Origin: Photorhabdus sp. CRCIA-P01
GTDB lineage: Bacteria > Pseudomonadota > Gammaproteobacteria > Enterobacterales > Enterobacteriaceae
NCBI RefSeq assembly: GCF_003545805.1
Contig: NZ_NMQR01000016.1
Location: forward strand, 35,630-99,629
DNA length: 64,000 nt
Reading direction: 5' to 3'
Positions 31,490 to 43,015 of this stretch are shown one piece after another. The position numbers and the translations under genes were made by a program. The notes under the pieces were generated by a model. The model was not told the DNA's origin. It ran no database searches and saw only the letters and a list, made by a program, of their open reading frames with translations. The number at the start of each line of letters is the position of its first letter. The first letter of the stretch is position 1.

Positions 31490-31579
31490 CAACAAAAGAA
31501 ACCGTTATTATGGGTTTTGTTATAATTAAATGGCAGAATAGTTCGCTACGTCCGTTTTAATGCCACAGGATGGAATTAA

Positions 31580-32707
31580 TTGAAGATTCTGGTTGATGAA
31601 AATATGCCTTATGCTGAACAACTGTTTCAGCAATTAGGGGATGTACAAGCTATTTCGGGGCGTCCGGTGTCGGAAGGTGCACTGGATAACGCGGATGCGT
31701 TTATGGTTCGTTCGGTGACTAAAGTTAATGAAGAATTGCTGAAAGGCAGCTCGGTAAAATTTATCGGTACGGCAACGGCGGGGACAGACCATGTAGATCA
31801 GTCGTGGCTATCTCAGGCGGGAATTGGGTTTTCTGCTGCGCCGGGATGCAATGCCATTGCTGTGGTTGAATATGTTTTCTCCGCATTAATGTTACTGGCT
31901 GAACGTGACAATTTTGAACTCAAAGATAAGGTTGTCGGGATCATTGGTGTCGGTAATGTCGGAAGTAGACTGGCAGAACGGTTAGCTGTCCTTGGTATCC
32001 GGACACTCTTATGTGATCCTCCAAGAGCTGACAGAGGTGATGCCGGCGAATTTTGGTCATTGGAGAAACTGGTCAAAGAGGCGGATATTCTGACATTCCA
32101 TACGCCACTGAATAAATCAGGCCCATATAAAACACTTCATCTGGCGGGTGCTGAATTATTGTCGGCTTTGCCGGATAACCGCATATTGATTAACGCCAGC
32201 CGGGGTGAAGTTGTTGATAATCAGGCACTGCTTGCCGAGTTGAAGCGTGGTAAAAAACTCAGTGTTGTGCTGGATGTTTGGGAACCGGAACCTGATTTAT
32301 CCCTGCCATTACTGGAATTAGTCGATATTGGTACTCCGCATATCGCGGGTTATACCCTCGAAGGTAAGGCACGCGGCACCACACAGGTATTTGAGGCTTA
32401 TTGTGGATTCCTTGGTCAGCCCCGTAAAGTTGCCTTATCTGAGCTGTTGCCCGAGCCTGATTTCAGCCGGGTCACTCTGCATGGAAATGTGACTCAAAGC
32501 ACATTAAAGCGATTGATACATTTAGTGTATGATGTGCGCCGCGATGATACCCCGTTACGGCAGGTTGCCGGTCAGAAAGGGCAATTCGATCTTCTGCGCA
32601 AAAACTATCTGGAACGTCGGGAATGGTCATCCCTAACTGTGTATTGTGATAACAGAGAGAGTGCTGAGTTGTTAGCCGCTCTTGGTTTCAGTACAGAACT
32701 GATTTAA
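31580..32707 (+). CDS. pdxB: Erythronate-4-phosphate dehydrogenase PdxB
   Basis: PdxB oxidises 4-phosphoerythronate with NAD+ in the DXP-dependent pyridoxal phosphate pathway. The D-2-hydroxyacid dehydrogenase fold is clear: NAD motif [16 protein letters not shown], the catalytic HTPLNKSG and [10 protein letters not shown] segments, the histidine in [17 protein letters not shown], and a C-terminal PdxB dimerisation domain. The start codon is TTG ([12 protein letters not shown]) with CAGGATGG upstream. The 375 residues match E. coli (378). It begins the conserved pdxB-usg-truA-dedA-accD-folC-dedD-cvpA-purF run. Confidence 0.95.
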   Translation: MKILVDENMPYAEQLFQQLGDVQAISGRPVSEGALDNADAFMVRSVTKVNEELLKGSSVKFIGTATAGTDHVDQSWLSQAGIGFSAAPGCNAIAVVEYVFSALMLLAERDNFELKDKVVGIIGVGNVGSRLAERLAVLGIRTLLCDPPRADRGDAGEFWSLEKLVKEADILTFHTPLNKSGPYKTLHLAGAELLSALPDNRILINASRGEVVDNQALLAELKRGKKLSVVLDVWEPEPDLSLPLLELVDIGTPHIAGYTLEGKARGTTQVFEAYCGFLGQPRKVALSELLPEPDFSRVTLHGNVTQSTLKRLIHLVYDVRRDDTPLRQVAGQKGQFDLLRKNYLERREWSSLTVYCDNRESAELLAALGFSTELI

Positions 32708-32759
32708 TTCGTGCAGAAATATGCCTGCATATCAGAAAGATAAAGTGGAGAAAACCAAC

Positions 32760-33770
32760 ATGTCGGAAGGATGGAATATTGCCCTATTGGGTGCGACAGG
32801 CGCGGTAGGTGAAGCGATACTGGCGTTATTACAGGAGCGTCAGTTTCCCGTTGGTGAACTGTATCCTCTTGCCAGTGAACACAGTGCCGGTGAAAATCTG
32901 CGTTTTAATGGTAAAAGTTTAATTGTCCGTGATGTTGCTGATTTTGACTGGTCACAGGTGCAACTCGCTTTTTTTGTGGCCGGAACAGAAGCCACGGCAC
33001 AGTATGCTGAACAAGCGGCAGAAGCAGGTTGTCTGGTGCTCGATAGCAGCGGATTGTTTGCTATGGAGCCGGATGTTCCCCTGGTTGTCCCGGGTGTGAA
33101 TCCTCATGCGTTGGCGGATTATCGTAACCGTAATATTGTCGCTTTGGCAGATTGCATGACCAGTCAGGTGCTGACAGCCATTAAACCGTTGGTCGACGCC
33201 GCGGGAATTGCACGCTTACATTTGACTAATTTGCTCTCTGTCTCGGTTCACGGCAAAGCGGCGGTTGATGAATTAGCCGGGCAGAGCGCCCGTTTACTTA
33301 ACGGTATCCCACCAGAGCCAGGTCGTTTTAGCAAGCAATTGGCATTTAATCTTTTACCGTTGCTGGCAGATGCCGAAGGCGCGGTGCGTGAAGAGCGCTG
33401 TCTTGTGGATCAGATACGCAAAATTTTACAGGATGAGGGGCTGCCGATTTCAGTCAGTTGCGTTCAGTCTTCGGTTTTTTATGGTAATGCTCAGGTAGTC
33501 CATTTGGAAACATTGCGTCCGGTTGGTGTGGAAGAAGCCCGCGAAGAATTAGAGCGGATGGTTGATATTCACGTTTCCGATGAAGGCGATTATCCGACTC
33601 AGGTGACAGACGCATCGGGTAATGATTTGTTGAGTATTGGCTGTCTGCGTAATGATTATGGTATGCCGGAAGTATTACAATTCTGGTCTGTAGCCGACAA
33701 TATTCGGTTTGGTGGTGCGCTGATGGCGGTTGAGACTGCGGAAAAACTGATTCAGGAGCAATTTTACTGA
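32760..33770 (+). CDS. usg: USG-1 protein (aspartate-semialdehyde dehydrogenase family)
   Basis: Usg resembles aspartate-semialdehyde dehydrogenase: NADP motif [14 protein letters not shown] at the N-terminus and a family C-terminal domain. The usual catalytic-cysteine segment of Asd reads [13 protein letters not shown] here, with a cysteine in [12 protein letters not shown], but the rest of the Asd active site is not fully kept, and the role of Usg is not established. The start at 32760 ([15 protein letters not shown] at 32747-32750) matches E. coli; an in-frame ATG at 32721 is less likely. It overlaps truA by one base (TGATG). Confidence 0.9.
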   Translation: MSEGWNIALLGATGAVGEAILALLQERQFPVGELYPLASEHSAGENLRFNGKSLIVRDVADFDWSQVQLAFFVAGTEATAQYAEQAAEAGCLVLDSSGLFAMEPDVPLVVPGVNPHALADYRNRNIVALADCMTSQVLTAIKPLVDAAGIARLHLTNLLSVSVHGKAAVDELAGQSARLLNGIPPEPGRFSKQLAFNLLPLLADAEGAVREERCLVDQIRKILQDEGLPISVSCVQSSVFYGNAQVVHLETLRPVGVEEAREELERMVDIHVSDEGDYPTQVTDASGNDLLSIGCLRNDYGMPEVLQFWSVADNIRFGGALMAVETAEKLIQEQFY

Positions 33771-34606
33771 TGTTGGGTACAGAACAAACAGAATTTGTGC
33801 CAGGTTCAAAGATGAAAATTGCATTGGGAATTGAGTACGATGGCAGCCGATATTATGGCTGGCAGCGTCAGCAGGAAGTAAAAAGTGTTCAGGGATGCCT
33901 TGAGGCAGCATTATCAAAAGTCGCCGATGAACCCATATCGGTATTTTGTGCTGGTCGGACCGATGCTGGAGTACATGCAACAGGGCAAGTCGTTCATTTT
34001 GAAACGTTTGTGCAGCGCAAGGATGCGGCGTGGACAATGGGTGTGAACGCACATTTACCACCGGATATTGCTGTTCGTTGGGTAAAAACCGTGGATGAGG
34101 ATTTCCATGCCCGTTTCAGCGCGACTGCCCGGCGGTATCGTTATATTATTTTTAATCATCGTTATCGTCCGGCAGTACTGGCCAGTGGCGTGACACATTT
34201 TCATTATCCATTGGATGAAAAGCGGATGCATCGGGCCGCGCAGTGTTTGTTGGGGGAAAATGATTTTACCTCTTTCCGTGCGGTTCAATGCCAATCCAAA
34301 ACACCCTGGCGTAATGTGATGCATATTAATGTCAACCGTTACGGACATTACGTCGTCATAGATATTAAAGCCAATGCTTTTGTTCATCATATGGTGCGTA
34401 ATATTGCCGGTAGTCTGATGGAAATTGGCTGTGGGAATCAGGATATTAACTGGATGGTCCAGTTGCTTGCTTTAAAAGATCGGACGAAAGCCGCTGCGAC
34501 GGCAAAAGCAGCAGGGTTGTATCTGGTTGCTGTTGATTATCCGGTGCAATTTGATTTGCCTGGCGCTGTTATGGGGCCTCTGTTTTTGGCGGATGATCTG
34601 ATTTAA
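33770..34606 (+). CDS. truA: tRNA pseudouridine synthase A TruA
   Basis: TruA makes pseudouridine at positions 38-40 of the anticodon stem of many tRNAs. The catalytic aspartate is in the signature [20 protein letters not shown], and the C-terminal [15 protein letters not shown] and [15 protein letters not shown] segments are diagnostic. The ATG at 33770 overlaps the usg stop (TGATG) with CAGGAG upstream, giving 278 residues; a Met at residue 15 is an alternative but E. coli TruA also has an N-terminal extension here. Translation is probably coupled to usg. Confidence 0.94.
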   Translation: MLGTEQTEFVPGSKMKIALGIEYDGSRYYGWQRQQEVKSVQGCLEAALSKVADEPISVFCAGRTDAGVHATGQVVHFETFVQRKDAAWTMGVNAHLPPDIAVRWVKTVDEDFHARFSATARRYRYIIFNHRYRPAVLASGVTHFHYPLDEKRMHRAAQCLLGENDFTSFRAVQCQSKTPWRNVMHINVNRYGHYVVIDIKANAFVHHMVRNIAGSLMEIGCGNQDINWMVQLLALKDRTKAAATAKAAGLYLVAVDYPVQFDLPGAVMGPLFLADDLI

Positions 34607-34652
34607 CAATTCTAGTTGCCGACACGGATGTTTTGGCATAGCGGGGAATATT

Positions 34653-35342
34653 ATGGAATTTCTGACTCATTTTGTTGATTTCGCTAAATTTATTATTGAT
34701 TTCATTCTCCATGTTGACATTCATTTAGCCGAACTGGTCGCACAATATGGTGATTGGGTATATGGCATTCTGTTTCTGATTCTGTTTTGTGAAACAGGGT
34801 TAGTGATCACTCCGTTTCTGCCGGGAGATTCGCTGTTATTTGTTGCCGGCGCTTTAGCGGCTCTGGGCTCAAATGATCTGAATGTACATATCATGGTGGC
34901 ATTGATGATTATTGCGGCTATTATTGGTGATGCGGTGAACTATGCTATTGGTCGCATCTTTGGCGAAAGGTTATTTACTAATCCAAATTCAAAAATTTTC
35001 CGCCGCGGTTATTTAGATAAAACACATGATTTTTATGAAAAACATGGTGGGAAGGCAATTATTCTGGCGCGATTTGTACCCATTATCAGAACATTTGCAC
35101 CATTCGTTGCAGGTATGGGGAAAATGTCTTATCGTCATTTTGCTGCTTATAACGTGATTGGCGCACTGGTTTGGGTACTGTTATTCACCTATGCTGGTTA
35201 TATATTCGGTGATATGTCAATGGTACAACAGAATTTGAAACTGTTGATTGTTGCTATCATCTTTATCTCAATCCTGCCTGGAGTGATTGAAATCTGGCGT
35301 CACCGCCGTGCGGCGATGAAACAGAAAACCAATAACCGGTAA
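34653..35342 (+). CDS. dedA: DedA family inner-membrane protein
   Basis: A 229-residue DedA/VTT-domain protein. The family motifs are present: the reentrant segment [26 protein letters not shown] and the second half [37 protein letters not shown]. DedA-family proteins are linked to undecaprenyl-phosphate or lipid flipping and to membrane homeostasis; which lipid this one handles is not readable. The C-terminus is basic. It stands between truA and accD as in E. coli. Confidence 0.93.
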   Translation: MEFLTHFVDFAKFIIDFILHVDIHLAELVAQYGDWVYGILFLILFCETGLVITPFLPGDSLLFVAGALAALGSNDLNVHIMVALMIIAAIIGDAVNYAIGRIFGERLFTNPNSKIFRRGYLDKTHDFYEKHGGKAIILARFVPIIRTFAPFVAGMGKMSYRHFAAYNVIGALVWVLLFTYAGYIFGDMSMVQQNLKLLIVAIIFISILPGVIEIWRHRRAAMKQKTNNR

Positions 35343-35443
35343 CAGGTTTGAGCAGTTTTTTATCCACACTGTAATAGCATTGTGGTTTAATGGCACACAT
35401 AACAAAACTGGCATAAGCCAGATTCAGACGGAAAGATCATTCA

Positions 35444-36388
35444 ATGAGCTGGATTGAAAAAATTCTTAATAAAAGCAACATTACCCAAACTCGTAAAGCG
35501 AATATCCCAGAAGGGGTTTGGACTAAATGTGATAGTTGCAGTCAGGTGCTCTACCGTGCTGAGTTAGAGCGTAATCTTGAGGTTTGCCCTAAATGTGATC
35601 ATCACATGCGTATTTCGGCGCGTACCCGATTGGCAACGTTCCTTGATGAAGGGGCAACGACGGAATTAGGGGGAGAATTAGAGCCAAAAGATATTCTTAA
35701 ATTCCGCGATTCCAAAAAGTATAAAGATCGTATATCAGCAGCGCAGAAGCAAACCCAAGAAAAAGATGCACTGATCGTGATGAAAGGTACCCTGAGTGGT
35801 ATGCCAGTTGTGGCTGCCGCTTTTGAATTTGCATTTATGGGCGGTTCCATGGCTTCGGTTGTTGGTGCCCGTTTTGTCCGTGCCGTGGAACAAGCGTTGG
35901 CGGATAATTGTCCTCTGGTTTGTTTTTCTTCCAGTGGTGGCGCTCGTATGCAAGAGGCATTGATGTCACTGATGCAGATGGCGAAAACCAGTGCTGCTTT
36001 AGCAAAAATGCAGGAACGCGGTTTGCCTTATATCTCTGTCATGACCGATCCGACAATGGGTGGTGTTTCAGCAAGTTTGGCGATGTTAGGTGATATCAAT
36101 ATTGCTGAACCAAAGGCATTGATTGGTTTTGCCGGGCCACGGGTTATTGAGCAGACTGTTCGTGAAAAATTACCGTCCGGGTTCCAGCGTAGTGAGTTTT
36201 TGCTGGAAAAGGGGGCCATTGACATGATAGTTCGTCGCCCTGAAATGCGTGACACACTTGCCAGTTTACTTTCTAAACTAACTCATCAGTCGCAGCCAGG
36301 TACTAAGCCAATTGTTGCTGAATTTGTGGCGGAACCCGCTGATGTTGAGGCGGATATTCAAATAAGTACCAATAAAGAAGATGCCTGA
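35444..36388 (+). CDS. accD: Acetyl-CoA carboxylase carboxyltransferase subunit beta AccD
   Basis: AccD with AccA transfers carboxyl from carboxybiotin to acetyl-CoA to give malonyl-CoA. The N-terminal four-cysteine zinc ribbon is visible ([23 protein letters not shown], residues 28-50), followed by the crotonase-fold carboxyltransferase domain with the glycine motif [19 protein letters not shown] and [13 protein letters not shown]. The 314-residue length is slightly above E. coli (304). Its stop overlaps the folC start by 8 bases. Confidence 0.96.
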   Translation: MSWIEKILNKSNITQTRKANIPEGVWTKCDSCSQVLYRAELERNLEVCPKCDHHMRISARTRLATFLDEGATTELGGELEPKDILKFRDSKKYKDRISAAQKQTQEKDALIVMKGTLSGMPVVAAAFEFAFMGGSMASVVGARFVRAVEQALADNCPLVCFSSSGGARMQEALMSLMQMAKTSAALAKMQERGLPYISVMTDPTMGGVSASLAMLGDINIAEPKALIGFAGPRVIEQTVREKLPSGFQRSEFLLEKGAIDMIVRRPEMRDTLASLLSKLTHQSQPGTKPIVAEFVAEPADVEADIQISTNKEDA

Positions 36389-37679
36389 TACTTTACAAAT
36401 TCCTCAAGCCACGTCGCCATTGATGACGTGGCTTTCCTACCTTGGGAACCTGCATACTAAGGCCATTGATATGGGGCTTGAGCGTGTGGGGAAACTTGCC
36501 CGAACTTTGGCGTTAGTTAATCCTGCACCTAAGGTGATAACCGTATCCGGTACTAATGGTAAAGGTACTACCTGTTGCACGATAGAATCTATTCTGTTGG
36601 CGGCTGGGCTGAGAGTGGGTGTTTACAGCTCTCCGCATCTTGTAAGTTATACCGAAAGAGTTCGTATTCAGGGTAAAGAGTTACCTGAACAGGAATTCTG
36701 TCGTGTATTTGCGGATATTGAATCTCGTCGCGGTGATATTTCGCTGACTTATTTTGAATATGGCACATTAGCGGCTTTGCAACTGTTTAAACAAGCTTGT
36801 CTGGATGTAGTCATTTTAGAAGTAGGCTTAGGTGGGCGACTGGATGCGACAAATATTGTGGACGCCGATATTGCCGCTATTACCAGTATTGCAATTGATC
36901 ATATTGATTGGTTGGGTGCCGATCGCGAACATATTGGTCGTGAGAAAGCAGGGATTTTCCGTAAAGATCGCTTTGCCGTGGTGGGTGAGCCGGATATGCC
37001 ATCTTCTATTGCGGAAGTTGCGGGTGAATTAGGAGCCAAGTTGTTCCGTTGTGGCATTGACTGGCGTTTCTCTCGACAGGATAAAAATTGGCACTGGCAA
37101 TCTGATGATAGGCTATTTAGCAATCTACCTTTACCAAATGTTCCTCTGATGAATGCCGCAACGGCGATGGGTGTTATTTGTTGCCTGTTACGACAAGATG
37201 ATAAAGTCAGTCGAGCTATTAATGAGAGTGCAATCCATCAAGGGCTACAGAATGCGCAGTTGCCTGGGCGTTTCCAGATAGTTCGTGAAAATCCATTGTT
37301 GATCTTGGATGTGGCGCATAATCCCCATGCGGCGGCTTATCTGGTACAGAAATTGGCCCAGTTACCCCGTCAGCCGGGCAGTAGAATCCTTGGTGTAGTG
37401 GGTATGTTAGGTGATAAGGATATTGCCGGTACACTGACTTGCCTGTCACCGCAAATAAATGAGTGGTATTGCGCTCCGTTGACTGAACTGCGTGGTGCGG
37501 ATGCACAGACACTGGCTCAGCATCTTGAACAGCCACGGGTATTTACTGATGTGGAGAGTGCCTGGTATCAGGCGATGGCTGATGCTGATGAGCAAGATAT
37601 TGTTGTTGTTTGTGGTTCATTCCACACAGTAGCGTATGTCATGGAGGCTCTGGACAGGGAGAAGGGAAGTGGCAAGTAA
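36381..37679 (+). CDS. folC: Bifunctional dihydrofolate/folylpolyglutamate synthase FolC
   Basis: FolC adds glutamate to dihydropteroate to make dihydrofolate and then extends the polyglutamate tail of folates. It is a Mur-ligase-type ATPase: P-loop [18 protein letters not shown] (from about residue 51), [14 protein letters not shown], the [13 protein letters not shown] metal/ATP region and DVAHNPHAA in the C-terminal domain. Length is 432 (E. coli 422). The start ATG lies within the end of accD (8-base overlap), and the last 11 bases overlap dedD, so the run is translationally coupled. Confidence 0.95.
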   Translation: MPDTLQIPQATSPLMTWLSYLGNLHTKAIDMGLERVGKLARTLALVNPAPKVITVSGTNGKGTTCCTIESILLAAGLRVGVYSSPHLVSYTERVRIQGKELPEQEFCRVFADIESRRGDISLTYFEYGTLAALQLFKQACLDVVILEVGLGGRLDATNIVDADIAAITSIAIDHIDWLGADREHIGREKAGIFRKDRFAVVGEPDMPSSIAEVAGELGAKLFRCGIDWRFSRQDKNWHWQSDDRLFSNLPLPNVPLMNAATAMGVICCLLRQDDKVSRAINESAIHQGLQNAQLPGRFQIVRENPLLILDVAHNPHAAAYLVQKLAQLPRQPGSRILGVVGMLGDKDIAGTLTCLSPQINEWYCAPLTELRGADAQTLAQHLEQPRVFTDVESAWYQAMADADEQDIVVVCGSFHTVAYVMEALDREKGSGK

Positions 37680-38349
37680 ATTTCAGAATCGTTTGGTTGG
37701 TACAATTGTATTGGTAGCATTGGGTGTCATTGTGCTGCCTGCGTTGTTAGACGGCAACAAGAAATATAATGAAGATAAGTTTGCATCAATTCCCCTGGTG
37801 CCAAAGCCTGGGGATGAGCAAGAAATCGAATCTATACCTCCTCTTAATCCACCAATATTATCAGTGCCTCTGGAAGATGAGACAGAGGCATTGTTGCCAG
37901 AAACACTGGAGCAGCCGGAAATACCATTGGTTACCGCGCCTCAGCCCGCTCCGATAGTACCTCCTGCTGTTCAGCCGGAAGTGAAGCTTCAACCACGGAT
38001 TAAGCTTGAACCAAAACCAGATGCCAAGCCGCCAGCGCCGGCGAAATCTAAACCAGACGTTAAGCCAGAACCGAAACCTGAAGTTAAACCGGTTGAGACA
38101 ATCCCTCAAGGGCAGGCTTACATTGTACAACTCGGTGCTTTGAAAAATGCCGGAAAGGTAGATGAAATCGTTGCCAGACTGCGTTTGTCTGGTTATCAGG
38201 TTTATACAGTTCCTTCATCTCCGGTTCAGGGGCAATTAACGAGAATATATGTTGGCCCGAATGCTTCTAAGCAACAACTTGACTCGGCGTTATCAGAATT
38301 GAAAAGTTTGACTGGGTTACAAGGGCAGGTAAGGAGTTACAGGCCGTAA
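37669..38349 (+). CDS. dedD: Cell division protein DedD (SPOR domain)
   Basis: DedD is a single-pass inner-membrane protein that collects at the septal ring through a periplasmic SPOR domain that binds denuded glycan. The GTG at 37669 gives the family N-terminus [24 protein letters not shown] and follows AGGGAGAAGGGA; an in-frame ATG at 37636 would add 11 non-conserved residues. Order: TM segment (10-27), a long Pro/Lys/Glu linker (about 90-150, with repeated KPD/KPE/PEVKP units), and the C-terminal SPOR domain starting QAYIVQLGALKN. The 226 residues match E. coli (220). Confidence 0.93.
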   Translation: MASKFQNRLVGTIVLVALGVIVLPALLDGNKKYNEDKFASIPLVPKPGDEQEIESIPPLNPPILSVPLEDETEALLPETLEQPEIPLVTAPQPAPIVPPAVQPEVKLQPRIKLEPKPDAKPPAPAKSKPDVKPEPKPEVKPVETIPQGQAYIVQLGALKNAGKVDEIVARLRLSGYQVYTVPSSPVQGQLTRIYVGPNASKQQLDSALSELKSLTGLQGQVRSYRP

Positions 38350-38478
38350 TAAAAGTGGGTGATGCCTATGTGACAAATAGGACAACTATCATGAAGAAGT
38401 AAATATTAAGTGACTGCGGCGATGATGATTATTCAAATTCGTCGCCTTAATTATTTTCAGTGGGATAGGAAATCTGCT

Positions 38479-38494
38479 ACGCAAACGTTTTCGT
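38479..38494. promoter_or_regulatory. PurR operator of cvpA-purF
   Basis: ACGCAAACGTTTTCGT is an exact match to the PurR 16-bp consensus and lies 57 bases before the cvpA start, the place of the known E. coli purF operator. It predicts repression of cvpA-purF by PurR with hypoxanthine or guanine. Confidence 0.88.
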
Positions 38495-38550
38495 TTTCTG
38501 TTAGAATGCACCTGAAACGGATGCCGAGGTGTCTATTTTGGAATTAAAAC

Positions 38551-39057
38551 ATGGTTTGGATTGATTACGTTATTATCGCCATTATTGGCTTCTCGGCATT
38601 AGTTAGCCTGATTCGTGGGTTTATTCGTGAGGCATTATCACTGGTCACCTGGGGATGTGCTTTCTTTGTGGCAAGCCATTTCTATACTTACTTAGCGGTC
38701 TATTTTACCCGTTTTGAAGATGAATTGGTGCGTAACGGGATTGCTATTGCGTTGCTGTTTATTGCTACTTTGATTGTCGGTTCCGTGGTGAACTATGTGA
38801 TAGGTTCTCTTGTGCAACGGACTGGATTGTCAGGTACTGATCGAGTATTGGGGATCTGCTTTGGGGCATTGCGTGGTGTGCTGATTGTTGCTGCTATTCT
38901 GTTTTTTCTGGATACATTTACACCATTGGCTCGAAGTGAGGATTGGAAACAGTCACAATTGATCCCGCAGTTCAGTCATATCATAAGGTGGTTCTTTGAC
39001 TACCTGCAAAATGCGTCAAGTTTCTTGCCGGAGAAATATACCTCTCCGTTTGGCTGA
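38551..39057 (+). CDS. cvpA: Colicin V production protein CvpA
   Basis: A 168-residue inner-membrane protein with four hydrophobic segments; the sequence [31 protein letters not shown] and the central [21 protein letters not shown] are family hallmarks. It is needed for colicin V export in E. coli and for envelope stress or bile resistance in other enterics; its direct biochemical action is not known. It is the first gene of the PurR-controlled cvpA-purF operon; purF starts 14 bases after its stop. Confidence 0.94.
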   Translation: MVWIDYVIIAIIGFSALVSLIRGFIREALSLVTWGCAFFVASHFYTYLAVYFTRFEDELVRNGIAIALLFIATLIVGSVVNYVIGSLVQRTGLSGTDRVLGICFGALRGVLIVAAILFFLDTFTPLARSEDWKQSQLIPQFSHIIRWFFDYLQNASSFLPEKYTSPFG

Positions 39058-39071
39058 TGAGGAAAAACTAC

Positions 39072-40589
39072 ATGTGCGGTATTGTTGGTATCGTCGGTTT
39101 TACACCGGTTAACCAGTCGATTTATGATGCGTTGACGGTGCTTCAGCACCGTGGGCAAGATGCTGCGGGCATTGCCACTATTGATGGTAACAATGGGTTT
39201 CGTTTACGCAAAGCCAATGGCTTAGTGAGAGATGTGTTTGAAGCTCGGCATATGCTGCGTTTACAGGGAACGATTGGGATTGGTCATGTTCGCTACCCGA
39301 CAGCAGGCAGTTCCAGTGCATCGGAAGCTCAGCCGTTTTATGTGAACTCTCCATTTGGTATTACACTGACACACAATGGTAATTTGACGAACGCTCATGT
39401 GTTGAAGAAAAAGCTGTTTGAGAATGCCCGTCGCCATGTGAATACCACGTCAGATTCCGAGATTTTGCTTAATGTTTTTGCTAATGAACTGGATTATTTC
39501 CAGCGCTATCCACTAGAGCCCGACAATATTTTTGCGGCGGTAGCGGCAATGCATAAACAGGTGAGTGGTGCTTATGCCTGCATTGCGATGATTATCGGTC
39601 ATGGACTCGTCGCTTTCCGTGATCCGCATGGTATTCGTCCGTTGGTTTTAGGTAAGCGTACTTTGGATGATGGCCGTAGTGAGTATATGGTCGCTTCTGA
39701 AAGCGTTGCATTGGATACCCTGGGCTTTGAATTCTTGCGGGATGTGGCATCAGGTGAAGCGGTTTATATTACTGAACAAGGTCAGTTATTTACTCGTCAA
39801 TGTGCTGAAAATCCTTCTCTGACTCCCTGTTTATTTGAATTTGTCTATTTGGCTCGCCCAGACTCTTTTATTGATAAAATTTCGGTTTATAACGCCCGCA
39901 TACGGATGGGGCATAAACTAGGGGCGAAAATTGCCCGCGAATGGGAAGACTTGCATATTGATGTGGTTATTCCAATCCCCGAAACATCTTGCGATGTTGC
40001 GTTAGAAATTGCCCGCATACTCGGTAAACCCTATCGTCAGGGATTTGTGAAAAACCGTTATGTTGGCCGGACATTTATCATGCCTGGGCAACAGGAACGC
40101 CGGAAATCAGTCCGTCGTAAACTGAATGCCAATCGCGCGGAGTTCCGTGATAAAAATGTGCTATTGGTGGATGATTCTATTGTGCGTGGTACAACGTCAG
40201 AACAGATTGTTGATATGGCTCGTGAAGCCGGCGCGAAGAGAGTTTATCTTGCTTCGGCAGCACCGGAAGTGCGTTTTCCGAATGTTTATGGCATTGATAT
40301 GCCCAATGCAAATGAACTGATTGCTCATGGGCGTGAAGTTGATGAAATTCGCCAACTCATCGGTGCGGATGCATTGATATTTCAGGATCTAACGGATCTG
40401 ATCGACGCTGTTCGTGAAGAAAACCCGGATGTTGACGGGTTTGAGAGTTCAGTATTCAATGGTGTTTATGTTACCAAAGACGTTGACCAGACTTATCTCT
40501 ATTATCTGGAGAATCTGCGTAAAGACGATGAAGTAAAACTGAATAATCAGAATGAAGTCGAAAATCTGGATATTTATAATGAAGGTTGA
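39072..40589 (+). CDS. purF: Amidophosphoribosyltransferase PurF
   Basis: PurF makes phosphoribosylamine from PRPP and glutamine, the committed step of purine synthesis. The start at 39072 is fixed by function: residue 2 must be the catalytic N-terminal cysteine (MCGIVGIVG), and GAGGA lies just upstream; an in-frame start at 39057 would bury it. The N-terminal Ntn-hydrolase domain ([26 protein letters not shown]) is followed by the phosphoribosyltransferase domain with PRPP motif [18 protein letters not shown]. Length 505, the same as E. coli. Confidence 0.97.
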   Translation: MCGIVGIVGFTPVNQSIYDALTVLQHRGQDAAGIATIDGNNGFRLRKANGLVRDVFEARHMLRLQGTIGIGHVRYPTAGSSSASEAQPFYVNSPFGITLTHNGNLTNAHVLKKKLFENARRHVNTTSDSEILLNVFANELDYFQRYPLEPDNIFAAVAAMHKQVSGAYACIAMIIGHGLVAFRDPHGIRPLVLGKRTLDDGRSEYMVASESVALDTLGFEFLRDVASGEAVYITEQGQLFTRQCAENPSLTPCLFEFVYLARPDSFIDKISVYNARIRMGHKLGAKIAREWEDLHIDVVIPIPETSCDVALEIARILGKPYRQGFVKNRYVGRTFIMPGQQERRKSVRRKLNANRAEFRDKNVLLVDDSIVRGTTSEQIVDMAREAGAKRVYLASAAPEVRFPNVYGIDMPNANELIAHGREVDEIRQLIGADALIFQDLTDLIDAVREENPDVDGFESSVFNGVYVTKDVDQTYLYYLENLRKDDEVKLNNQNEVENLDIYNEG

Positions 40590-40636
40590 TTACCTTTAGA
40601 ATCTAGATAGCTGCTCGGTGTTTGCGTGAGGGAAAA

Positions 40637-41221
40637 ATGAAAAGATTGATAGTAGGACTTACAGGAGCAAGCGGGGCTATTTATGGCGTGAGGCTACTGC
40701 AAGTTTTACAACCAGTTGAAGAGGTAGAAACACATCTGGTCATCAGTCATTCCGCTCGGCAGACACTGGCACTTGAAACAGATTATAGTTTACGGGATGT
40801 GCAGGCGCTGGCTGATGTTGTGTATGACAACAGAGATATCGCTGCTGCCATCTCTTCGGGTTCATTCAAAACTTCGGGCATGGTAATTCTGCCATGCTCA
40901 ATGAAAACCCTTTCAGGTATTGTCCACAGTTATACTGATGGATTAGTGACCAGAGCAGCAGATGTCATATTGAAAGAAAGTCGTAAACTAGTGCTTGGGG
41001 TGAGAGAAACGCCGTTGCATTTGGGGCATCTCAGGTTGATGACTCAGGCGGCAGAAATTGGCGCGGTGATTATGCCGCCTGTGCCTGCATTTTATCATCA
41101 GCCTCAACAGATTCTGGATATTATTGACCAGACGGTTAACCGAGTGCTCGATCAGTTTGATATCGAGCTACCTCATGATCTATTTACCCGCTGGCAAGGG
41201 GCTAAAAGCGTTGAGATTTAG
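40637..41221 (+). CDS. ubiX: Flavin prenyltransferase UbiX
   Basis: UbiX attaches a dimethylallyl unit to FMN, making the prenylated flavin used by the decarboxylase UbiD in ubiquinone synthesis. The family start [20 protein letters not shown] and the central [32 protein letters not shown] are present. The ATG at 40637 is chosen (GAGGGA upstream) over an in-frame TTG at 40622; it gives 194 residues versus 189 in E. coli. It is in the same direction as purF, as in E. coli. Its last 20 bases overlap the convergent yfcH end. Confidence 0.94.
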   Translation: MKRLIVGLTGASGAIYGVRLLQVLQPVEEVETHLVISHSARQTLALETDYSLRDVQALADVVYDNRDIAAAISSGSFKTSGMVILPCSMKTLSGIVHSYTDGLVTRAADVILKESRKLVLGVRETPLHLGHLRLMTQAAEIGAVIMPPVPAFYHQPQQILDIIDQTVNRVLDQFDIELPHDLFTRWQGAKSVEI

Positions 41222-42116
41222 TGTCTAATAGATCTTCAATCGCTTCTTTTAGTTGAAAATGGCGGAAGCCAAAACCTGCTTGTTCCAAGTTATGCGGTAT
41301 TGCCTGTTGTCCGCCCAGTACCAGTGCCGCAGCTTCTCCCATCAGTAATTTCAGCACAAAAGCAGGTGTTCGAATCATGGTAGGGCGGTGCAATACTTCT
41401 CCCAATGTCGCGGCAAATTGATCATTATGTACTGGATAAGGGGCGGTCATATTAAAAGGACCACTCAAGTCAGGCGTCATTAATAGGTAATAGATGCCAT
41501 TCACCATATCATCAATATGAATCCAGGGCAGATACTGTTTTCCGCTCCCCATAGGGCCACCAAGCCCAAGACGGAACAGGGGGAGCATTTTTTTCAGTGC
41601 TCCGCCGTTTTTTGCCAGTACAACACCAGTACGTAAAAGACAAACACGGGTTTTATCACTGGCTGCTTGTAATGCAAGTTGTTCCCATTGCTTACAGAGC
41701 TGATGAGTAAATTCATCATGGGGTGGTTCATGCTCTGTAACGACTGTCTGATTCTGATCCCCGTAATAGCCTACCGCAGAGCCGGAAATAAAGACTTCTG
41801 GTGGTGTCTGACTGGCATTAATGAGCTTGCTGAGTTGCTCTGTCAATGTCCAGCGACTTTGGCACAACTTCTCTTTTTGCGTTGAAGTCCACGGTTTGTT
41901 TGCTATGGGTTCGCCCGCAAGATTGATTACGGCATCAAAATCGTTGAGATCGGTTTTATCTTTCAGGCTGGTCCAGCATTCAGCCTGTTTGCTGAATAGA
42001 GAATAAACTTTTTGAGGTGAGCGGCTCAGAATAGTAATGGAATGGGATAGGGAAAGAAGTTGGCAAACCAGACGGCTACCAATCAAGCCTGTTCCCCCAG
42101 TGATTAAAATACGCAT
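41202..42116 (-). CDS. yfcH: Epimerase-family protein YfcH
   Basis: A 304-residue member of the extended short-chain dehydrogenase TIGR01777-type family: NAD(P) motif [14 protein letters not shown] at the N-terminus, [14 protein letters not shown], and the SxxxY-type region [12 protein letters not shown]. coli YfcH binds NADP; no reaction has been firmly assigned. The ATG at 42116 is chosen (AGGAG 5 bases upstream) over a GTG two codons earlier. In E. coli argT-hisJQMP stands between ubiX and yfcH; here the two genes overlap tail to tail. Confidence 0.9.
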   Translation of the reverse strand: MRILITGGTGLIGSRLVCQLLSLSHSITILSRSPQKVYSLFSKQAECWTSLKDKTDLNDFDAVINLAGEPIANKPWTSTQKEKLCQSRWTLTEQLSKLINASQTPPEVFISGSAVGYYGDQNQTVVTEHEPPHDEFTHQLCKQWEQLALQAASDKTRVCLLRTGVVLAKNGGALKKMLPLFRLGLGGPMGSGKQYLPWIHIDDMVNGIYYLLMTPDLSGPFNMTAPYPVHNDQFAATLGEVLHRPTMIRTPAFVLKLLMGEAAALVLGGQQAIPHNLEQAGFGFRHFQLKEAIEDLLDTKSQRF

Positions 42117-42218
42117 GACCACTCCTATAACCTAAGTTGTTGATATAAATATAGCATATTGCAGAGATATAAGGGCTGGTGGTTAAAGGTATCGCTATCT
42201 GTCAGCTTGATCAAGTTT

Positions 42219-42241
42219 TGCGGGGAAATAGTTACCCCGCA
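42219..42241. terminator. GC-rich hairpin after yfcG
   Basis: TGCGGGG (42219-42225) and CCCCGCA (42235-42241) form a perfect 7-bp stem 9 bases beyond the yfcG stop on the minus strand. No T-run follows on either side, so termination strength is uncertain. Confidence 0.35.
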
Positions 42242-42249
42242 GACAGATA

Positions 42250-42870
42250 TTAGGCTTTGCTATAGGCAATTTGAGTGGCGGGGCGCTGACTGATAGTATC
42301 GAACCATTTTTTCACTGCCGGATAATCGCTCAGATCAATATTCTGACGTTCATAGGCACGAACCCACGGGTAAGTTGAGATATCAGCAATACTGTATTCT
42401 TGACCACCCAGATAGGGTGTTTTTTCCAGTTGAGTATTCAGAACTTGGTACAAGCGCTTTGTCTCTTCCTGATAACGATTAATCGCATAAGGAACTTTTT
42501 CTGGCGCGAAATGATTAAAATGGTGATTTTGTCCCAGCATTGGGCCAAAGCCACCAACCTGCCAAAACAGCCATTGCAGGCTTTGAACACGCTCACGCAT
42601 ATCTTTGCTGAGTAACTTGCCCGTTTTTTCTGCCAGATAAGTAAGAATGGCACCAGATTCGAAAATAGCGATAGGTTTGCCCCCATCGATTGGTTGCTGA
42701 TCAACAATAGCGGGAATCTTATTATTGGGCGAAATGGCAAGAAATTCAGGTTTGAATTGATCCCCTGCGCTAATATCAATTCGGTGAATATTATAGGGAA
42801 GAGTGGCTTCTTCAAGGAAAAGTGTGATTTTGTGGCCGTTTGGCGTTGGAGCATAATACAGATCGATCAT
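42250..42870 (-). CDS. yfcG: GST-like disulfide-bond oxidoreductase YfcG
   Basis: YfcG belongs to the Nu-class glutathione transferases, which bind two glutathiones and show disulfide-reductase activity. The thioredoxin-fold N-terminus MIDLYYAPTPNGHKITLFLEE and the PAIVDQQP...IFESGAILTYLAEKTGKL glutathione-site segment are typical. The ATG at 42870 is preferred (TGGAGG upstream, family N-terminus) to a start 42 bases earlier. This gives 206 residues (E. coli 215). It marks the left edge of the accessory zone containing the type III pair. Confidence 0.92.
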   Translation of the reverse strand: MIDLYYAPTPNGHKITLFLEEATLPYNIHRIDISAGDQFKPEFLAISPNNKIPAIVDQQPIDGGKPIAIFESGAILTYLAEKTGKLLSKDMRERVQSLQWLFWQVGGFGPMLGQNHHFNHFAPEKVPYAINRYQEETKRLYQVLNTQLEKTPYLGGQEYSIADISTYPWVRAYERQNIDLSDYPAVKKWFDTISQRPATQIAYSKA

Positions 42871-43015
42871 GGAACCTCCAGTGGAACATGTAATTGCATC
42901 ACACATTATCATTAATTTTTGCAGCGTGTAAGGTATGTTGATACCCTCGGCTATATTAACCGCCCTGCATTATTGTGGCGGTGTTGGTTTGTTAACGCAA
43001 CAGAGCCTGAGTAAT

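Noticed and set aside
39057..39071. PurF start five codons earlier
   Set aside because: The catalytic cysteine must become the first residue after Met removal, which only the start at 39072 allows.
42438..42854. 138-residue frame inside yfcG on the same strand
   Set aside because: It is a shadow of the conserved yfcG frame and has no ribosome site or family likeness.
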